Shown here: positions 7,476-15,640 of the stretch, one piece after another
Layout: each line of letters begins with the position of its first letter
Position numbering within the stretch: the first letter of the stretch is position 1
From: Sphingobium sp. DEHP117
Lineage (GTDB): Bacteria; Pseudomonadota; Alphaproteobacteria; Sphingomonadales; Sphingomonadaceae
Length of the DNA stretch: 64,000 nucleotides
Reading direction: 5' to 3'
NCBI RefSeq assembly: GCF_030867385.1
Contig: NZ_JAPFBJ010000001.1
Span: forward strand, 744,001-808,000
Notes under the pieces: model-generated
The model's database searches: none
The model's input: only the letters and a program-made list of their open reading frames with translations
What the model was told of the DNA's origin: nothing
Made by a program: the position numbers and the translations under genes

Positions 7476-7546
7476 ATCTCTGATGTCTTCCGGGGCTTTG
7501 CTCCTTATAGGGCGATGATCGAGCGACGAACAGGCAAGTAGAACCT

Positions 7547-8767
7547 ATGAGTACCACCCAGGCAGCCGACATGGCCAACGCCGCCCTTTCGCCTTTCGGG
7601 GCGCTGGAGCATCAACCGGGAGATGCGCTGCTGTCGCTCATCGTCGCCTGCGCTGCGGATCCGCGGCCCGACAAGATCGACCTCGGTGTCGGCGTCTATC
7701 GCGATGCGAAGGGCGAGACGCCGGTGCTCGACTGCGTGAAGCTGGCGGAGCGGCGGCTTGTGGAAGAGCAGGGCAGCAAGGCGTACCTCGGTGCGGACGG
7801 CAACCGGGTCTTCGTCTCCCTGCTGGGTGACGTCGTGTTCGGCGAGGGCATGGGAGGCAGGAGCTATCATACCGCGCTGCAGACGCCCGGCGGCACTGGC
7901 GCATTATGCCTCGGCGCGGAGCTCATCGCGCGGGGTAATCCGGGGCGCAGCATATGGATGGGTGAGCCGACATGGCCCAACCACGCGCCGATCTTCCGGA
8001 AGGCGGGCGTGCCGATCAAGACCTATGAGTATTATGACGTCGCGGCGATGCGCGTCCGTTTCGACCTTCTGGTTCAGGCGCTCGAGCAGGCGGAGAGGGG
8101 GGACGTGTTTCTGCTGCATGGATGCTGTCATAACCCTACCGGAGCGGAACTGACGGGTGACCAGTGGCAGGAAATAAGCCGGATCATGAGCGCGCGCGGC
8201 CTCGTACCCTTTGTTGATGTGGCGTATCAGGGGCTTGGCGATGGACTGGCGGAAGACGCGGCGGGCGTCCGCGCGTTTCTGAACACCGCGTCGCAAGCCC
8301 TGGTGGCCGTCAGCTGCAGCAAGAATTTCGGCATCTATCGCGAGCGCACCGGCGCGCTCTATGTGCTGGCGGAGACGGCCGACGAGGCGGCGCGCTGCCA
8401 TGAAAATCTGGTGTCGCTGAGCCGGGTATTCTGGTCAATGCCGCCAGATCATGGTGCCGCCATCGTCGCGGCGATCCTAGAAAACCACGAGCTCAAGCAG
8501 ATGTGGCGGCACGAACTGGGCGAGATGCGGGATCGAATCAACAGCCTGCGAGGTCAGCTCGCTGCCGCACACCCGGCCTTCGCGCCGCTGGCTAGCCAGC
8601 GCGGCATGTTCGCTACACTCCCGCTCAGTCCAGAGGCCGTCCTTTCGCTCAAGGAGGGGCATGGCGTGTATATGACATTGTCCGGCCGGATCAATATCGC
8701 GGGGTTGGGGGCGGAGACCGTTTCCCGCTTCGCCGAGCTGGCCGTGCCCCTGCTTGGGCGCTCGTAG
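7547..8767 (+). CDS. Aromatic/aspartate aminotransferase, class I PLP enzyme
   Basis: 406 residues, close to the usual length for aspartate and tyrosine aminotransferases of the AAT I-alpha group. Motifs in order: KIDLGVGVYRDAKGETPVL near the N-terminus, HGCCHNPTGAEL (PLP ring contact), and SCSKNFGIYRERTGAL with the Schiff-base Lys at about residue 259. The GIYRER motif is typical of the AspC/TyrB branch. It likely moves the amino group between glutamate and aromatic amino acids or aspartate. It follows the peptidase gene by 71 bp and converges on the patatin gene. Confidence 0.9.
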   Translation: MSTTQAADMANAALSPFGALEHQPGDALLSLIVACAADPRPDKIDLGVGVYRDAKGETPVLDCVKLAERRLVEEQGSKAYLGADGNRVFVSLLGDVVFGEGMGGRSYHTALQTPGGTGALCLGAELIARGNPGRSIWMGEPTWPNHAPIFRKAGVPIKTYEYYDVAAMRVRFDLLVQALEQAERGDVFLLHGCCHNPTGAELTGDQWQEISRIMSARGLVPFVDVAYQGLGDGLAEDAAGVRAFLNTASQALVAVSCSKNFGIYRERTGALYVLAETADEAARCHENLVSLSRVFWSMPPDHGAAIVAAILENHELKQMWRHELGEMRDRINSLRGQLAAAHPAFAPLASQRGMFATLPLSPEAVLSLKEGHGVYMTLSGRINIAGLGAETVSRFAELAVPLLGRS

Positions 8768-8782
8768 CAAGAGTGAGCGCCG

Positions 8783-10192
8783 CTATTGCGGCGACGGCTC
8801 GTTATCATTGGCGGGGGGAGGCAGTATCTCCTTGGTGATCGGCGGGAGGCTTTCCTTGCGATCCGCGCTGATCGACATCAGATCGCTCCATGGCTTGTCG
8901 GCTCGCGCGCGGCCATAGTCCATCAAGCAGGCCATGAAATCGGGGTCGAACATCCGCCCCTTCTTCTTCGCGGTGTCATAAAGCGTCTTGCAGCTGGTGG
9001 ATTTGCCTTTCAGCATGAACAGATGTTTGTCCCAGCCGTCCGCCGTGACGAAGCGGATCGGGCCACCCGGCTTCTGCAGGCGCAGTCCAGCGATGGAACC
9101 GACCTCAAGCTGGTTGGTGACGATCGCCTGCGCACGTTGGGCCGCCGTAAAGGCATCGGGAGACTTGTCGGCCTCGCCATTGTCCTCTGACAGCGCTGTG
9201 GGTCCGTTGCGGATTACGTAGAAGGGCATGTCGTTGATGCTCTCCGCCGGGCGTTTGGTTTCGTAGGCGCGGACTGCGCGGCCCAGTTGCTCCGCCCAGT
9301 TGGCGAATACGGACTGTCGCACGCCGCCGTCGTAATAAGCGCGCCCATTGATGCGAACCTGCTGGAACGTCACCGGCATAGCGGACGACGCCAGCGCTGT
9401 GCCCGCGATGCACGCGCGGGCGTTGTCGGCGGAAGTCCGGGTAGCGATCTGGTGGATATCGGAATAATAGAAGTCGCCCGACCGCGCCTCGATATAGCCC
9501 ACGAGTATCTGTCGATCGGCCTTGGCCAAAGCGCTGATCGCCGGGCAGTCTGGCTGATCCGCTCCGAGCGTGGTTGGAGGGCACAGCGCTGTCTCGATGC
9601 GATGGTATAACGGCACCAAACCGGCAAAAGACCCGGTAAACAGCGCGCGCCACTTGGCGTTGCGCCGCACGACCCGATGTTCCTTGTCGATCGTGTAGGC
9701 CGCTTTCAGCCATTGCCACTTGTCCGGATGGTCCGACCCCACGAACATTGCCTGCATGCTCCCCGTGGAGACGCCGGTGATGACGAAGAAGTTGGGCACT
9801 TCACCTTTCTCGGCCAGACGGGAGAGAAAACCTGCGCCGAATGCGCCCCATTGCCCGCCCCCGGAAAGCAGCAGAACAGCAGGATCTCCCAGAGCCGGAT
9901 TATCTTTCAAGGGATCTGCGGCGTGAAGCTTTTGCCGGAAAACGGCTTGCTGATAAGCATAGAGCGTGCGGGTAAGAAGGCCGCTTTCGGTCTGACCATC
10001 GCCCAGCGGCGTGAGGAATCCCTCCTGCCCACGGATCTGTCGTTCTATCGGCGAAAGGGGGAGAGGGTGGCGGAAAGCGATCTTGCCGGGCGGCGCCTCG
10101 GTAAAGCCATTGCAATGAACATCCAGCGATCCGCGCGTGGCACAAGCCGATAGTGCCAGATACGCCAAGAGAATCAGTCCCATACGTCCCAT
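8783..10192 (-). CDS. Patatin-like phospholipase, lipoprotein
   Basis: 469 residues. The N-terminus GLILLAYLALSAC ends in a lipobox with Cys17, so the protein is predicted to be an envelope lipoprotein. The patatin domain shows the oxyanion loop SGGGQWGAFGAGFL (residues 110-123), the nucleophile elbow GVSTGS with Ser142, and the catalytic Asp in YYDGG at about 288, giving the full Ser-Asp dyad. It should hydrolyse acyl chains of lipids. The gene converges with the aminotransferase (15-bp gap) and is divergent from asd. Confidence 0.9.
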   Translation of the reverse strand: MGRMGLILLAYLALSACATRGSLDVHCNGFTEAPPGKIAFRHPLPLSPIERQIRGQEGFLTPLGDGQTESGLLTRTLYAYQQAVFRQKLHAADPLKDNPALGDPAVLLLSGGGQWGAFGAGFLSRLAEKGEVPNFFVITGVSTGSMQAMFVGSDHPDKWQWLKAAYTIDKEHRVVRRNAKWRALFTGSFAGLVPLYHRIETALCPPTTLGADQPDCPAISALAKADRQILVGYIEARSGDFYYSDIHQIATRTSADNARACIAGTALASSAMPVTFQQVRINGRAYYDGGVRQSVFANWAEQLGRAVRAYETKRPAESINDMPFYVIRNGPTALSEDNGEADKSPDAFTAAQRAQAIVTNQLEVGSIAGLRLQKPGGPIRFVTADGWDKHLFMLKGKSTSCKTLYDTAKKKGRMFDPDFMACLMDYGRARADKPWSDLMSISADRKESLPPITKEILPPPANDNEPSPQ

Positions 10193-10340
10193 AATTGGTG
10201 TCTCCCCCGATACACCTGAAATTATGCGACCCGCCTTGCTGGCTGTTATCGAGCGGGATCATAGCCCCTTTGCTTTCGCAGGCGCAATAGGCTATGGGCG
10301 CGCGCTTGAGTATCAATCCTGACCATATTGGAGCGTTAAA

Positions 10341-11366
10341 TTGGGGTATCGTGTCGTTGTCGTCGGGGCCACGGGAAATGTCGGTCGCGAAATGCTCAAC
10401 ATCCTTGCAGAGCGGGAGTTTCCGGCTGACGAAATCGCAGCCGTGGCTTCCCCGCGCTCGACCGGGACCGAGATCGAATATGGCGAGACAGGCAAACTCC
10501 TGAAGGTCAAGAACATCGAGCATTTCGATTTCGCTGGATGGGACATTGCGCTGTTCGCCGCCGGCTCCGGCCCGACCAAGGAATACGCCCCCAAGGCGGC
10601 TGCGGCGGGCTGCGTCGTCATCGACAACAGCTCGCTCTACCGGATGGACCCGGATGTGCCGTTGATCGTGCCAGAGGTGAATCCGGATGCCATTGACGGC
10701 TATACCGCGCGCAACATCATCGCCAATCCGAACTGCTCAACCGCGCAGATGGTCGTCGCCCTGAAGCCGTTGCATGATGCGGCGAAGATCAAGCGGGTGG
10801 TCGTTTCGACCTACCAGTCTGTGTCCGGTGCGGGCAAGGAAGGCATGGACGAGCTGTTCGAGCAATCGCGCAACATCTTCGTCGGCGATCCGGCCGAGCC
10901 GAAGAAGTTCACCAAGCAGATCGCGTTCAACGTGATCCCGCACATCGATGTCTTCCTGGATGATGGCTACACCAAGGAAGAGTGGAAGATGGTCGTCGAG
11001 ACCAAGAAGATCCTCGATACCAAGATCAAGGTGACCGCGACCTGCGTGCGTGTGCCGGTGTTCGTCGGCCACTCGGAAGCGATCAACATCGAGTTCGAGG
11101 ACGAGATCAGCGCCAAGAAAGCACAATCCATTCTGCGCGAGGCACCGGGCGTCATGCTCGTCGACAAGCGCGAGAACGGCGGATATGTCACCCCGGTCGA
11201 GTGTGTGGGCGACTATGCGACGTTCGTCAGCCGCGTGCGCGAGGACCCGACGGTCGATAACGGACTGGTGCTGTGGTGCGTGTCCGACAATCTGCGCAAG
11301 GGCGCGGCGCTGAACGCCGTGCAGATTGCTGAACTGCTGGGGCGGCGGCACCTCAAGAAAGGCTGA
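10341..11366 (+). CDS. asd: Aspartate-semialdehyde dehydrogenase
   Basis: 341 residues, the family's usual length. It reduces aspartyl phosphate to aspartate semialdehyde with NADPH on the way to Lys/DAP, Met and Thr. N-terminal GATGNVGREML is the nucleotide-binding loop, IANPNCSTAQM carries the catalytic Cys132, and HSEAINIEF contains the conserved acid/base segment. The start is the TTG at 10341: GGAG lies seven to ten bases upstream and no in-frame ATG precedes the Rossmann beta strand. The alpha/beta hydrolase gene starts 2 bp after its stop, suggesting co-transcription. Confidence 0.95.
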   Translation: MGYRVVVVGATGNVGREMLNILAEREFPADEIAAVASPRSTGTEIEYGETGKLLKVKNIEHFDFAGWDIALFAAGSGPTKEYAPKAAAAGCVVIDNSSLYRMDPDVPLIVPEVNPDAIDGYTARNIIANPNCSTAQMVVALKPLHDAAKIKRVVVSTYQSVSGAGKEGMDELFEQSRNIFVGDPAEPKKFTKQIAFNVIPHIDVFLDDGYTKEEWKMVVETKKILDTKIKVTATCVRVPVFVGHSEAINIEFEDEISAKKAQSILREAPGVMLVDKRENGGYVTPVECVGDYATFVSRVREDPTVDNGLVLWCVSDNLRKGAALNAVQIAELLGRRHLKKG

Positions 11367-11368
11367 TA

Positions 11369-12136
11369 GTGGTGGCGGAGGTCCGCACCAGCTCGCTATC
11401 CGGCTTCGATGGCGCGGCGTTAGCCGTGCATGAGATGGGCGATGCGGGCGCGCGGCCCGTGCTGCTGCTGCATGGCCTGTTTTCCAGCGCCGAGGTCAAC
11501 TGGATCAAATATGGCCATGCCGCCTGCCTCGCAGCGGCGGGCTATCGCGTCATCATGCCGGACCTGCGCGCTCATGGGATGAGCGCCGCCCCGCACGCAG
11601 CACAAGCCTATCCGCGCAACGTGTTGCTGATGGATGCGCAGGCGCTGATAGCGCAGCTGAGCTTGACCGATTTCGATATCGGAGGCTTCTCCCTGGGCGC
11701 GCGCACCACTGCCGCTTTGCTGGCCAATGGCCTGCGTCCGCGGAAGGCTATTCTCGCCGGAATGGGGTTGGAAGGACTTGGCGGCTGGGAGGGGCGCCGA
11801 CAGTTCTTCCTCGATGCGATCGACAACCGAGAGACCGTAAAGCGCGATGATCCGCATTTCATGGCGGTAATGTTCATGAAGACGATGAAGATCGATCCGG
11901 TAGCCGCGCGGCTGCTGCTGTGCGCCGGGATTGACGTCGATCCGGCGGCGTTGGTCGCGGCGGATATTCCGATCGGTGTGATTTGCGGAGACGAGGATCA
12001 GGATAACGGATCCGCCCCCGCCTTGGCGCGCCAATTGGCGCAAGGCCGCTATATCGAGGTGCCGGGCACCCACATGAGCTGTATCGCCCGCCCCGAGCTG
12101 GGGCAGGCGATACGGGATTATCTGTTAGGACCTTAA
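11369..12136 (+). CDS. Alpha/beta-fold hydrolase
   Basis: 255 residues with a GTG start directly after asd. The fold is shown by VLLLHGLFSSAEVN (oxyanion loop), GYRVIMPDLRAHGMS, the nucleophile elbow GGFSLGAR with Ser108, and the C-terminal His in PGTHMSC (about 235); Asp in CGDEDQDN is a likely third member. The substrate cannot be told from sequence. It may share an mRNA with asd. Its TAA stop overlaps the peroxiredoxin stop on the other strand in a shared TTAA. Confidence 0.88.
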   Translation: MVAEVRTSSLSGFDGAALAVHEMGDAGARPVLLLHGLFSSAEVNWIKYGHAACLAAAGYRVIMPDLRAHGMSAAPHAAQAYPRNVLLMDAQALIAQLSLTDFDIGGFSLGARTTAALLANGLRPRKAILAGMGLEGLGGWEGRRQFFLDAIDNRETVKRDDPHFMAVMFMKTMKIDPVAARLLLCAGIDVDPAALVAADIPIGVICGDEDQDNGSAPALARQLAQGRYIEVPGTHMSCIARPELGQAIRDYLLGP

Positions 12137-12615
12137 AGCTGAGCCAGCATGTGCTCGGCGCTGGAAACCTTGAATTCGCCCGGCCCCTCGACGTTCAGCT
12201 CTTCAACGACGCCGTCGTTGACGATCATCGAAAAACGCTGGCCGCGCGTGCCCATGCCGAACTTGCTGCCGTCCATCTCCAGCCCCACGGCCTTGGCGAA
12301 AGCGCCGTTACCGTCGGCCAGCATCGTAACACTCCCGTCCGCATTGGCGGATTTCCCCCATGCGCCCATCACGAATGCGTCGTTGACGGCGGTGCACGCG
12401 ATCTCTTCCACGCCCTTGGCCTTCAGCTCGGCAGCCTTTTCTACGAAGCCGGGCAGGTGCTTGGCCGAGCAGGTCGGCGTGAATGCACCCGGGACCGAGA
12501 AAAGGGCGACCTTGCGCCCCTTGAAAAAGCTCTCACTGTCAACCTGTTCCGGTCCGTTTTCGGTCATTTTCACGAAGGTGACGGCAGGGATCTTGTCGCC
12601 TTTGGCTATGGTCAT
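12133..12615 (-). CDS. Peroxiredoxin, Prx5 type
   Basis: 160 residues, starting MTIAKGDKIPAVTFVKM; the start at 12615 is chosen because GAGGAG lies just upstream. The peroxidatic Cys49 sits in the Prx5 signature PGAFTPTCSAKHLPGF. A second Cys follows in EIACTAVND near residue 72. TRGQRFSMIVNDG is the conserved strand with the active-site Arg. The enzyme reduces hydrogen peroxide and alkyl hydroperoxides using glutaredoxin or thioredoxin. It converges with the hydrolase gene and overlaps its stop. Confidence 0.93.
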   Translation of the reverse strand: MTIAKGDKIPAVTFVKMTENGPEQVDSESFFKGRKVALFSVPGAFTPTCSAKHLPGFVEKAAELKAKGVEEIACTAVNDAFVMGAWGKSANADGSVTMLADGNGAFAKAVGLEMDGSKFGMGTRGQRFSMIVNDGVVEELNVEGPGEFKVSSAEHMLAQL

Positions 12616-12746
12616 GGGAAACTCCTCGGCTGTGGTTGTGATTGCAAGGTTCAAGTGGGGGATAATCGCGCCAAGTCAAGCGTTCAAATGGAAGGGTCAT
12701 CTTTTTGGGCTGGCGCGTGCTGTGTGAGCGGGAGTAACATGGACGA

Positions 12747-13340
12747 ATGACAGGCGCGGACCAAAACGAGGAAGGCCTTGAAGGGAGCCCCCGTTTTTAC
12801 GGCGGGCGGATGTTGCTCGCCATGCCGGGAATGGTGGATCCCAATTTCAGCCGTGCTGTGATCGCAATGTGTGTGCACGACGAGCACGGAGCTATGGGGC
12901 TCGACGTGGGGCACGCGATCGAAGGCATGAGCGTAGCGGAGCTGATGGCGGGGTTCGGCATCGAGGCGCCTCAGCTCGCGCATGTGCCTGTTATGCGGGG
13001 CGGGCCTGTGGAGGCACAACGCGGTTTCGTGCTTCATTGTGGGGATTGGGGCGGGAAGGATAGTCTCTGCGTTGCCGAGAACTGGAACCTCTCCGGCTCC
13101 ATGGACGTGCTCAAGGCAATTGCGGCCGGCGAAGGTCCATCGCACTACATCATAGCGCTCGGCTATTCGGGCTGGAGCGCCGGGCAGCTCGAGCACGAAA
13201 TGCACCTGCATGGTTGGTTCCTTGGAGGAACCCTGCCGGCCGATCTGGCGCGCGTTGCGCCAGGCAGTCGCTGGGATCAGTGCTATGCCGCCTGCGGAGT
13301 AGATAGCAGGCTTTTGACCGGAAACACCGGCCAGGCCTGA
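12747..13340 (+). CDS. YqgE/AlgH family protein
   Basis: 197 residues with the YqgE signature: GGRMLLAMPGMVDPNFSRAV near the N-terminus, GGPVEAQRGFVLH in the middle, and ALGYSGWSAGQLEHEM toward the end. The family (UPF0301) has a known fold but no agreed function. The gene is single and transcribed away from the peroxiredoxin. Confidence 0.93.
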   Translation: MTGADQNEEGLEGSPRFYGGRMLLAMPGMVDPNFSRAVIAMCVHDEHGAMGLDVGHAIEGMSVAELMAGFGIEAPQLAHVPVMRGGPVEAQRGFVLHCGDWGGKDSLCVAENWNLSGSMDVLKAIAAGEGPSHYIIALGYSGWSAGQLEHEMHLHGWFLGGTLPADLARVAPGSRWDQCYAACGVDSRLLTGNTGQA

Positions 13341-13488
13341 GCTTCAGATCAACATGGAAAGTTTGTTCCTCCGCTCACCTCGGAACTCTACCGTTTCGTC
13401 GAATGAACGCCCTATTAACCCTGTCTGATCATGCGCCGGTAGTGCAAACGAGTCATCGTATAATCTGACCGGGTGAACGGGGAACTCT

Positions 13489-13980
13489 ATGAAATCTATT
13501 GTAGGTGCGCTGGCTGCTGGGCTGGCGCTGTTTTCAGCTGATGCCCACGCGGCGGCATGTTGGAGCGATGCTGCCTATGAGGCGGCTCAGCTGCGTGATC
13601 TGGATACAATGCTGATGGTGGCGACGTTGCGCTGCCGCGTCAAGGGCAACGACTTCAGCGCTGATTACAACAGGTTCGTGGTGGAGAAGCGCCCGATCCT
13701 TGCTGCGGCGAACACCGAGATCCAGTCCGCATTCGCCAGCTCGGTCGGCAAGGTCAAGGCGCTGGGCGCATACGATGATTTCATGACAAAGATCGCCAAC
13801 AGCTATGGCAACGGCATGTCCGGCATGTCCTGCGATGACTTTGCGGCGCTTGCCCGAACAGCCGCGGAAGCGCCTGCTGCACGGACGAATCTTGTGACGC
13901 TCGCCAACGCGGTGGGATCCGCGCCGCCAGTGCCGATCGCTCGCTGCTCCGTCAGCGTTGCCATGACCGAGGCAAAATAG
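13489..13980 (+). CDS. Small secreted/periplasmic protein of unknown function
   Basis: 163 residues with a clear signal peptide (KSIVGALAAGLALFSADAHA, cleavage after the AHA). The mature part has four Cys (AACWSD, TLRCRVKG, SCDDFA, ARCSVS), suggesting two disulfides in the periplasm, and is mostly helical by composition. GGGGA just upstream of ATG supports the start. I do not recognise a family; similar small proteins with this Cys spacing seem to occur in sphingomonads. A weak hairpin terminator follows. Confidence 0.75.
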   Translation: MKSIVGALAAGLALFSADAHAAACWSDAAYEAAQLRDLDTMLMVATLRCRVKGNDFSADYNRFVVEKRPILAAANTEIQSAFASSVGKVKALGAYDDFMTKIANSYGNGMSGMSCDDFAALARTAAEAPAARTNLVTLANAVGSAPPVPIARCSVSVAMTEAK

Positions 13981-13993
13981 CCTCCTACTTTCT

Positions 13994-14016
13994 GCTGCCG
14001 CTTTAGGCAGCTATTT
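13994..14016 (+). terminator. Weak hairpin after the secreted-protein gene
   Basis: GCTGCC (13994-13999) and GGCAGC (14006-14011) form a 6-bp stem with loop GCTTTA, followed by TATTT. It is a short T-run, so termination is possible but not certain. Confidence 0.4.
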
Positions 14017-14050
14017 AAAGAAAGCTTTATATTGCCTTGATAGGTGCGAC

Positions 14051-14075
14051 GGCGATTGCTAATGGGCAATCAGCC
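14051..14075 (+). promoter_or_regulatory. Hairpin in the ahcY leader
   Basis: GGC-GATTGC and GCAATC-A-GCC pair around the loop TAATGG, about 50 bp before the ahcY start. It could be a leader element. It does not match the SAH or SAM riboswitch motifs I can recall. Confidence 0.3.
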
Positions 14076-14127
14076 GCAGCATTGCTTTGCCGCGCGCGCC
14101 ATCTGACGCATTTCAGGGAGAATGTTC

Positions 14128-15531
14128 GTGTCCACCGCCGTGCTTGAGAAGGATTATGTGATCGCCGACATCGGTCTGGCGGACTTTGGCCGCGCCGAAA
14201 TAGCGATTGCCGAGACGGAGATGCCCGGCCTGATGGCGCTGCGCCAGGAGTTTGGCGCGTCCCAACCCTTGAAAGGGGCGCGCATCACCGGCAGCCTCCA
14301 CATGACGATCCAGACCGCCGTGCTCATCGAGACGCTTGTGGCGTTGGGCGCCGAGGTGCGCTGGGCGACATGCAACATCTTCTCGACGCAGGACCATGCC
14401 GCTGCCGCCATTGCCGCTGCAGGCATCCCGGTGTTCGCGGTGAAGGGCGAAAGCCTTGCCGAATACTGGGATTATGTCGGCAGCATCTTCGACTGGGGAG
14501 GCGAGACCGCCAACATGATCCTCGACGACGGCGGCGACGCCACCATGTTCGCGCTGTGGGGTGCGCGCGTGGAAGCGGGCGAAAAGCTGTTCGAGCCGGG
14601 CAACGCCGAGGAGCAAGAGTTTGTGCGCGCCCTCAATGCCTTCCTCAAGGCCAAGCCGGGCTACCTCACGCAGACGGTGAAAAACATCAAGGGCGTGTCC
14701 GAAGAGACGACCACGGGCGTGCATCGCCTGTATCAGATCGCCAAGGAAGGCAAGCTGCCCTTCCCGGCGATCAACGTCAACGACAGCGTGACCAAGAGCA
14801 AGTTCGACAATCTCTATGGCTGTAAGGAAAGCCTGGTCGACGCGATCCGCCGCGCCACCGACGTGATGCTGGCAGGCAAGGTCGCATGCGTCGCGGGCTT
14901 CGGCGATGTCGGCAAGGGCAGCGCCGCCTCCCTGCGCCAGGGTGGCGCGCGCGTGATGGTGACGGAAGTGGACCCAATCTGCGCGCTGCAGGCGGCGATG
15001 GAGGGATATGAGGTCGTGACGATGGAAGAGGCCGTCACCCGCTGCGACATCTTCGTCACTGCGACCGGCAATGAGGACGTCATCACCGCCGAGCATATGA
15101 AGGCGATGAAGCCGATGAGCATCGTCTGCAACATCGGCCATTTCGACAGCGAGATCCAGATCGCAGCACTGTCCAACTACAAGTGGACCGAGGTGAAGCC
15201 CGGTACCGATCTGGTCGAGTTCCCGGACGGCAAGCAGATCATCATCCTTGCCAAGGGCCGCCTTGTGAACCTGGGCTGCGCCACCGGCCATCCCAGCTTC
15301 GTGATGTCTTCCAGCTTCACCAACCAGACGCTGGCGCAGATCGAGCTGTTCACCAAGGCTGATCAATACAAGAACGAGGTCTATGTGCTGCCCAAGCACC
15401 TCGATGAAAAGGTTGCGGCGCTGCATCTCGAGAAGCTGGGCGTAAAGCTCACCAAGCTGACCGACAAGCAGGCAGCTTATATCGGCGTACCACAGGCTGG
15501 GCCGTTCAAGGCGGATCATTACCGCTATTGA
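14128..15531 (+). CDS. ahcY: Adenosylhomocysteinase
   Basis: 467 residues from the GTG start (469 from the ATG at 14122). The enzyme cleaves S-adenosylhomocysteine to homocysteine and adenosine, relieving inhibition of methyltransferases. Motifs seen: [40 protein letters not shown] (substrate and NAD contacts), [13 protein letters not shown] (NAD loop), and the C-terminal KADHYRY. GGAG at 14117-14120 is one base from the ATG but seven from the GTG, so the GTG is preferred. It heads the conserved block running to trxA, with its own terminator before divL. Confidence 0.96.
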   Translation: MSTAVLEKDYVIADIGLADFGRAEIAIAETEMPGLMALRQEFGASQPLKGARITGSLHMTIQTAVLIETLVALGAEVRWATCNIFSTQDHAAAAIAAAGIPVFAVKGESLAEYWDYVGSIFDWGGETANMILDDGGDATMFALWGARVEAGEKLFEPGNAEEQEFVRALNAFLKAKPGYLTQTVKNIKGVSEETTTGVHRLYQIAKEGKLPFPAINVNDSVTKSKFDNLYGCKESLVDAIRRATDVMLAGKVACVAGFGDVGKGSAASLRQGGARVMVTEVDPICALQAAMEGYEVVTMEEAVTRCDIFVTATGNEDVITAEHMKAMKPMSIVCNIGHFDSEIQIAALSNYKWTEVKPGTDLVEFPDGKQIIILAKGRLVNLGCATGHPSFVMSSSFTNQTLAQIELFTKADQYKNEVYVLPKHLDEKVAALHLEKLGVKLTKLTDKQAAYIGVPQAGPFKADHYRY

Positions 15532-15552
15532 GATCTCAGTTACGAGACACAG

Positions 15553-15585
15553 AAAGAGGCGAACGGAAAGTCCGCCTCTTTTTCG
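15553..15585 (+). terminator. Rho-independent terminator of ahcY
   Basis: AAGAGGCG and CGCCTCTT form an 8-bp stem, followed by TTTTTCG. It separates ahcY from the divL gene. Confidence 0.85.
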
Positions 15586-15640
15586 TTTCTGGTCAAAGCA
15601 GACGCTTTGCGGCTTAGGTTAATTGCGCTAGTCCGCTTGA

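Noticed and set aside
13981..14121. SAH or SAM riboswitch upstream of ahcY
   Set aside because: A hairpin is present, but I could not find the conserved core of any known SAH/SAM class.
14113..15519. 468-codon minus-strand open frame opposite ahcY
   Set aside because: Mirror frame of a highly conserved enzyme gene; rich in His, Gly and Leu without motif.
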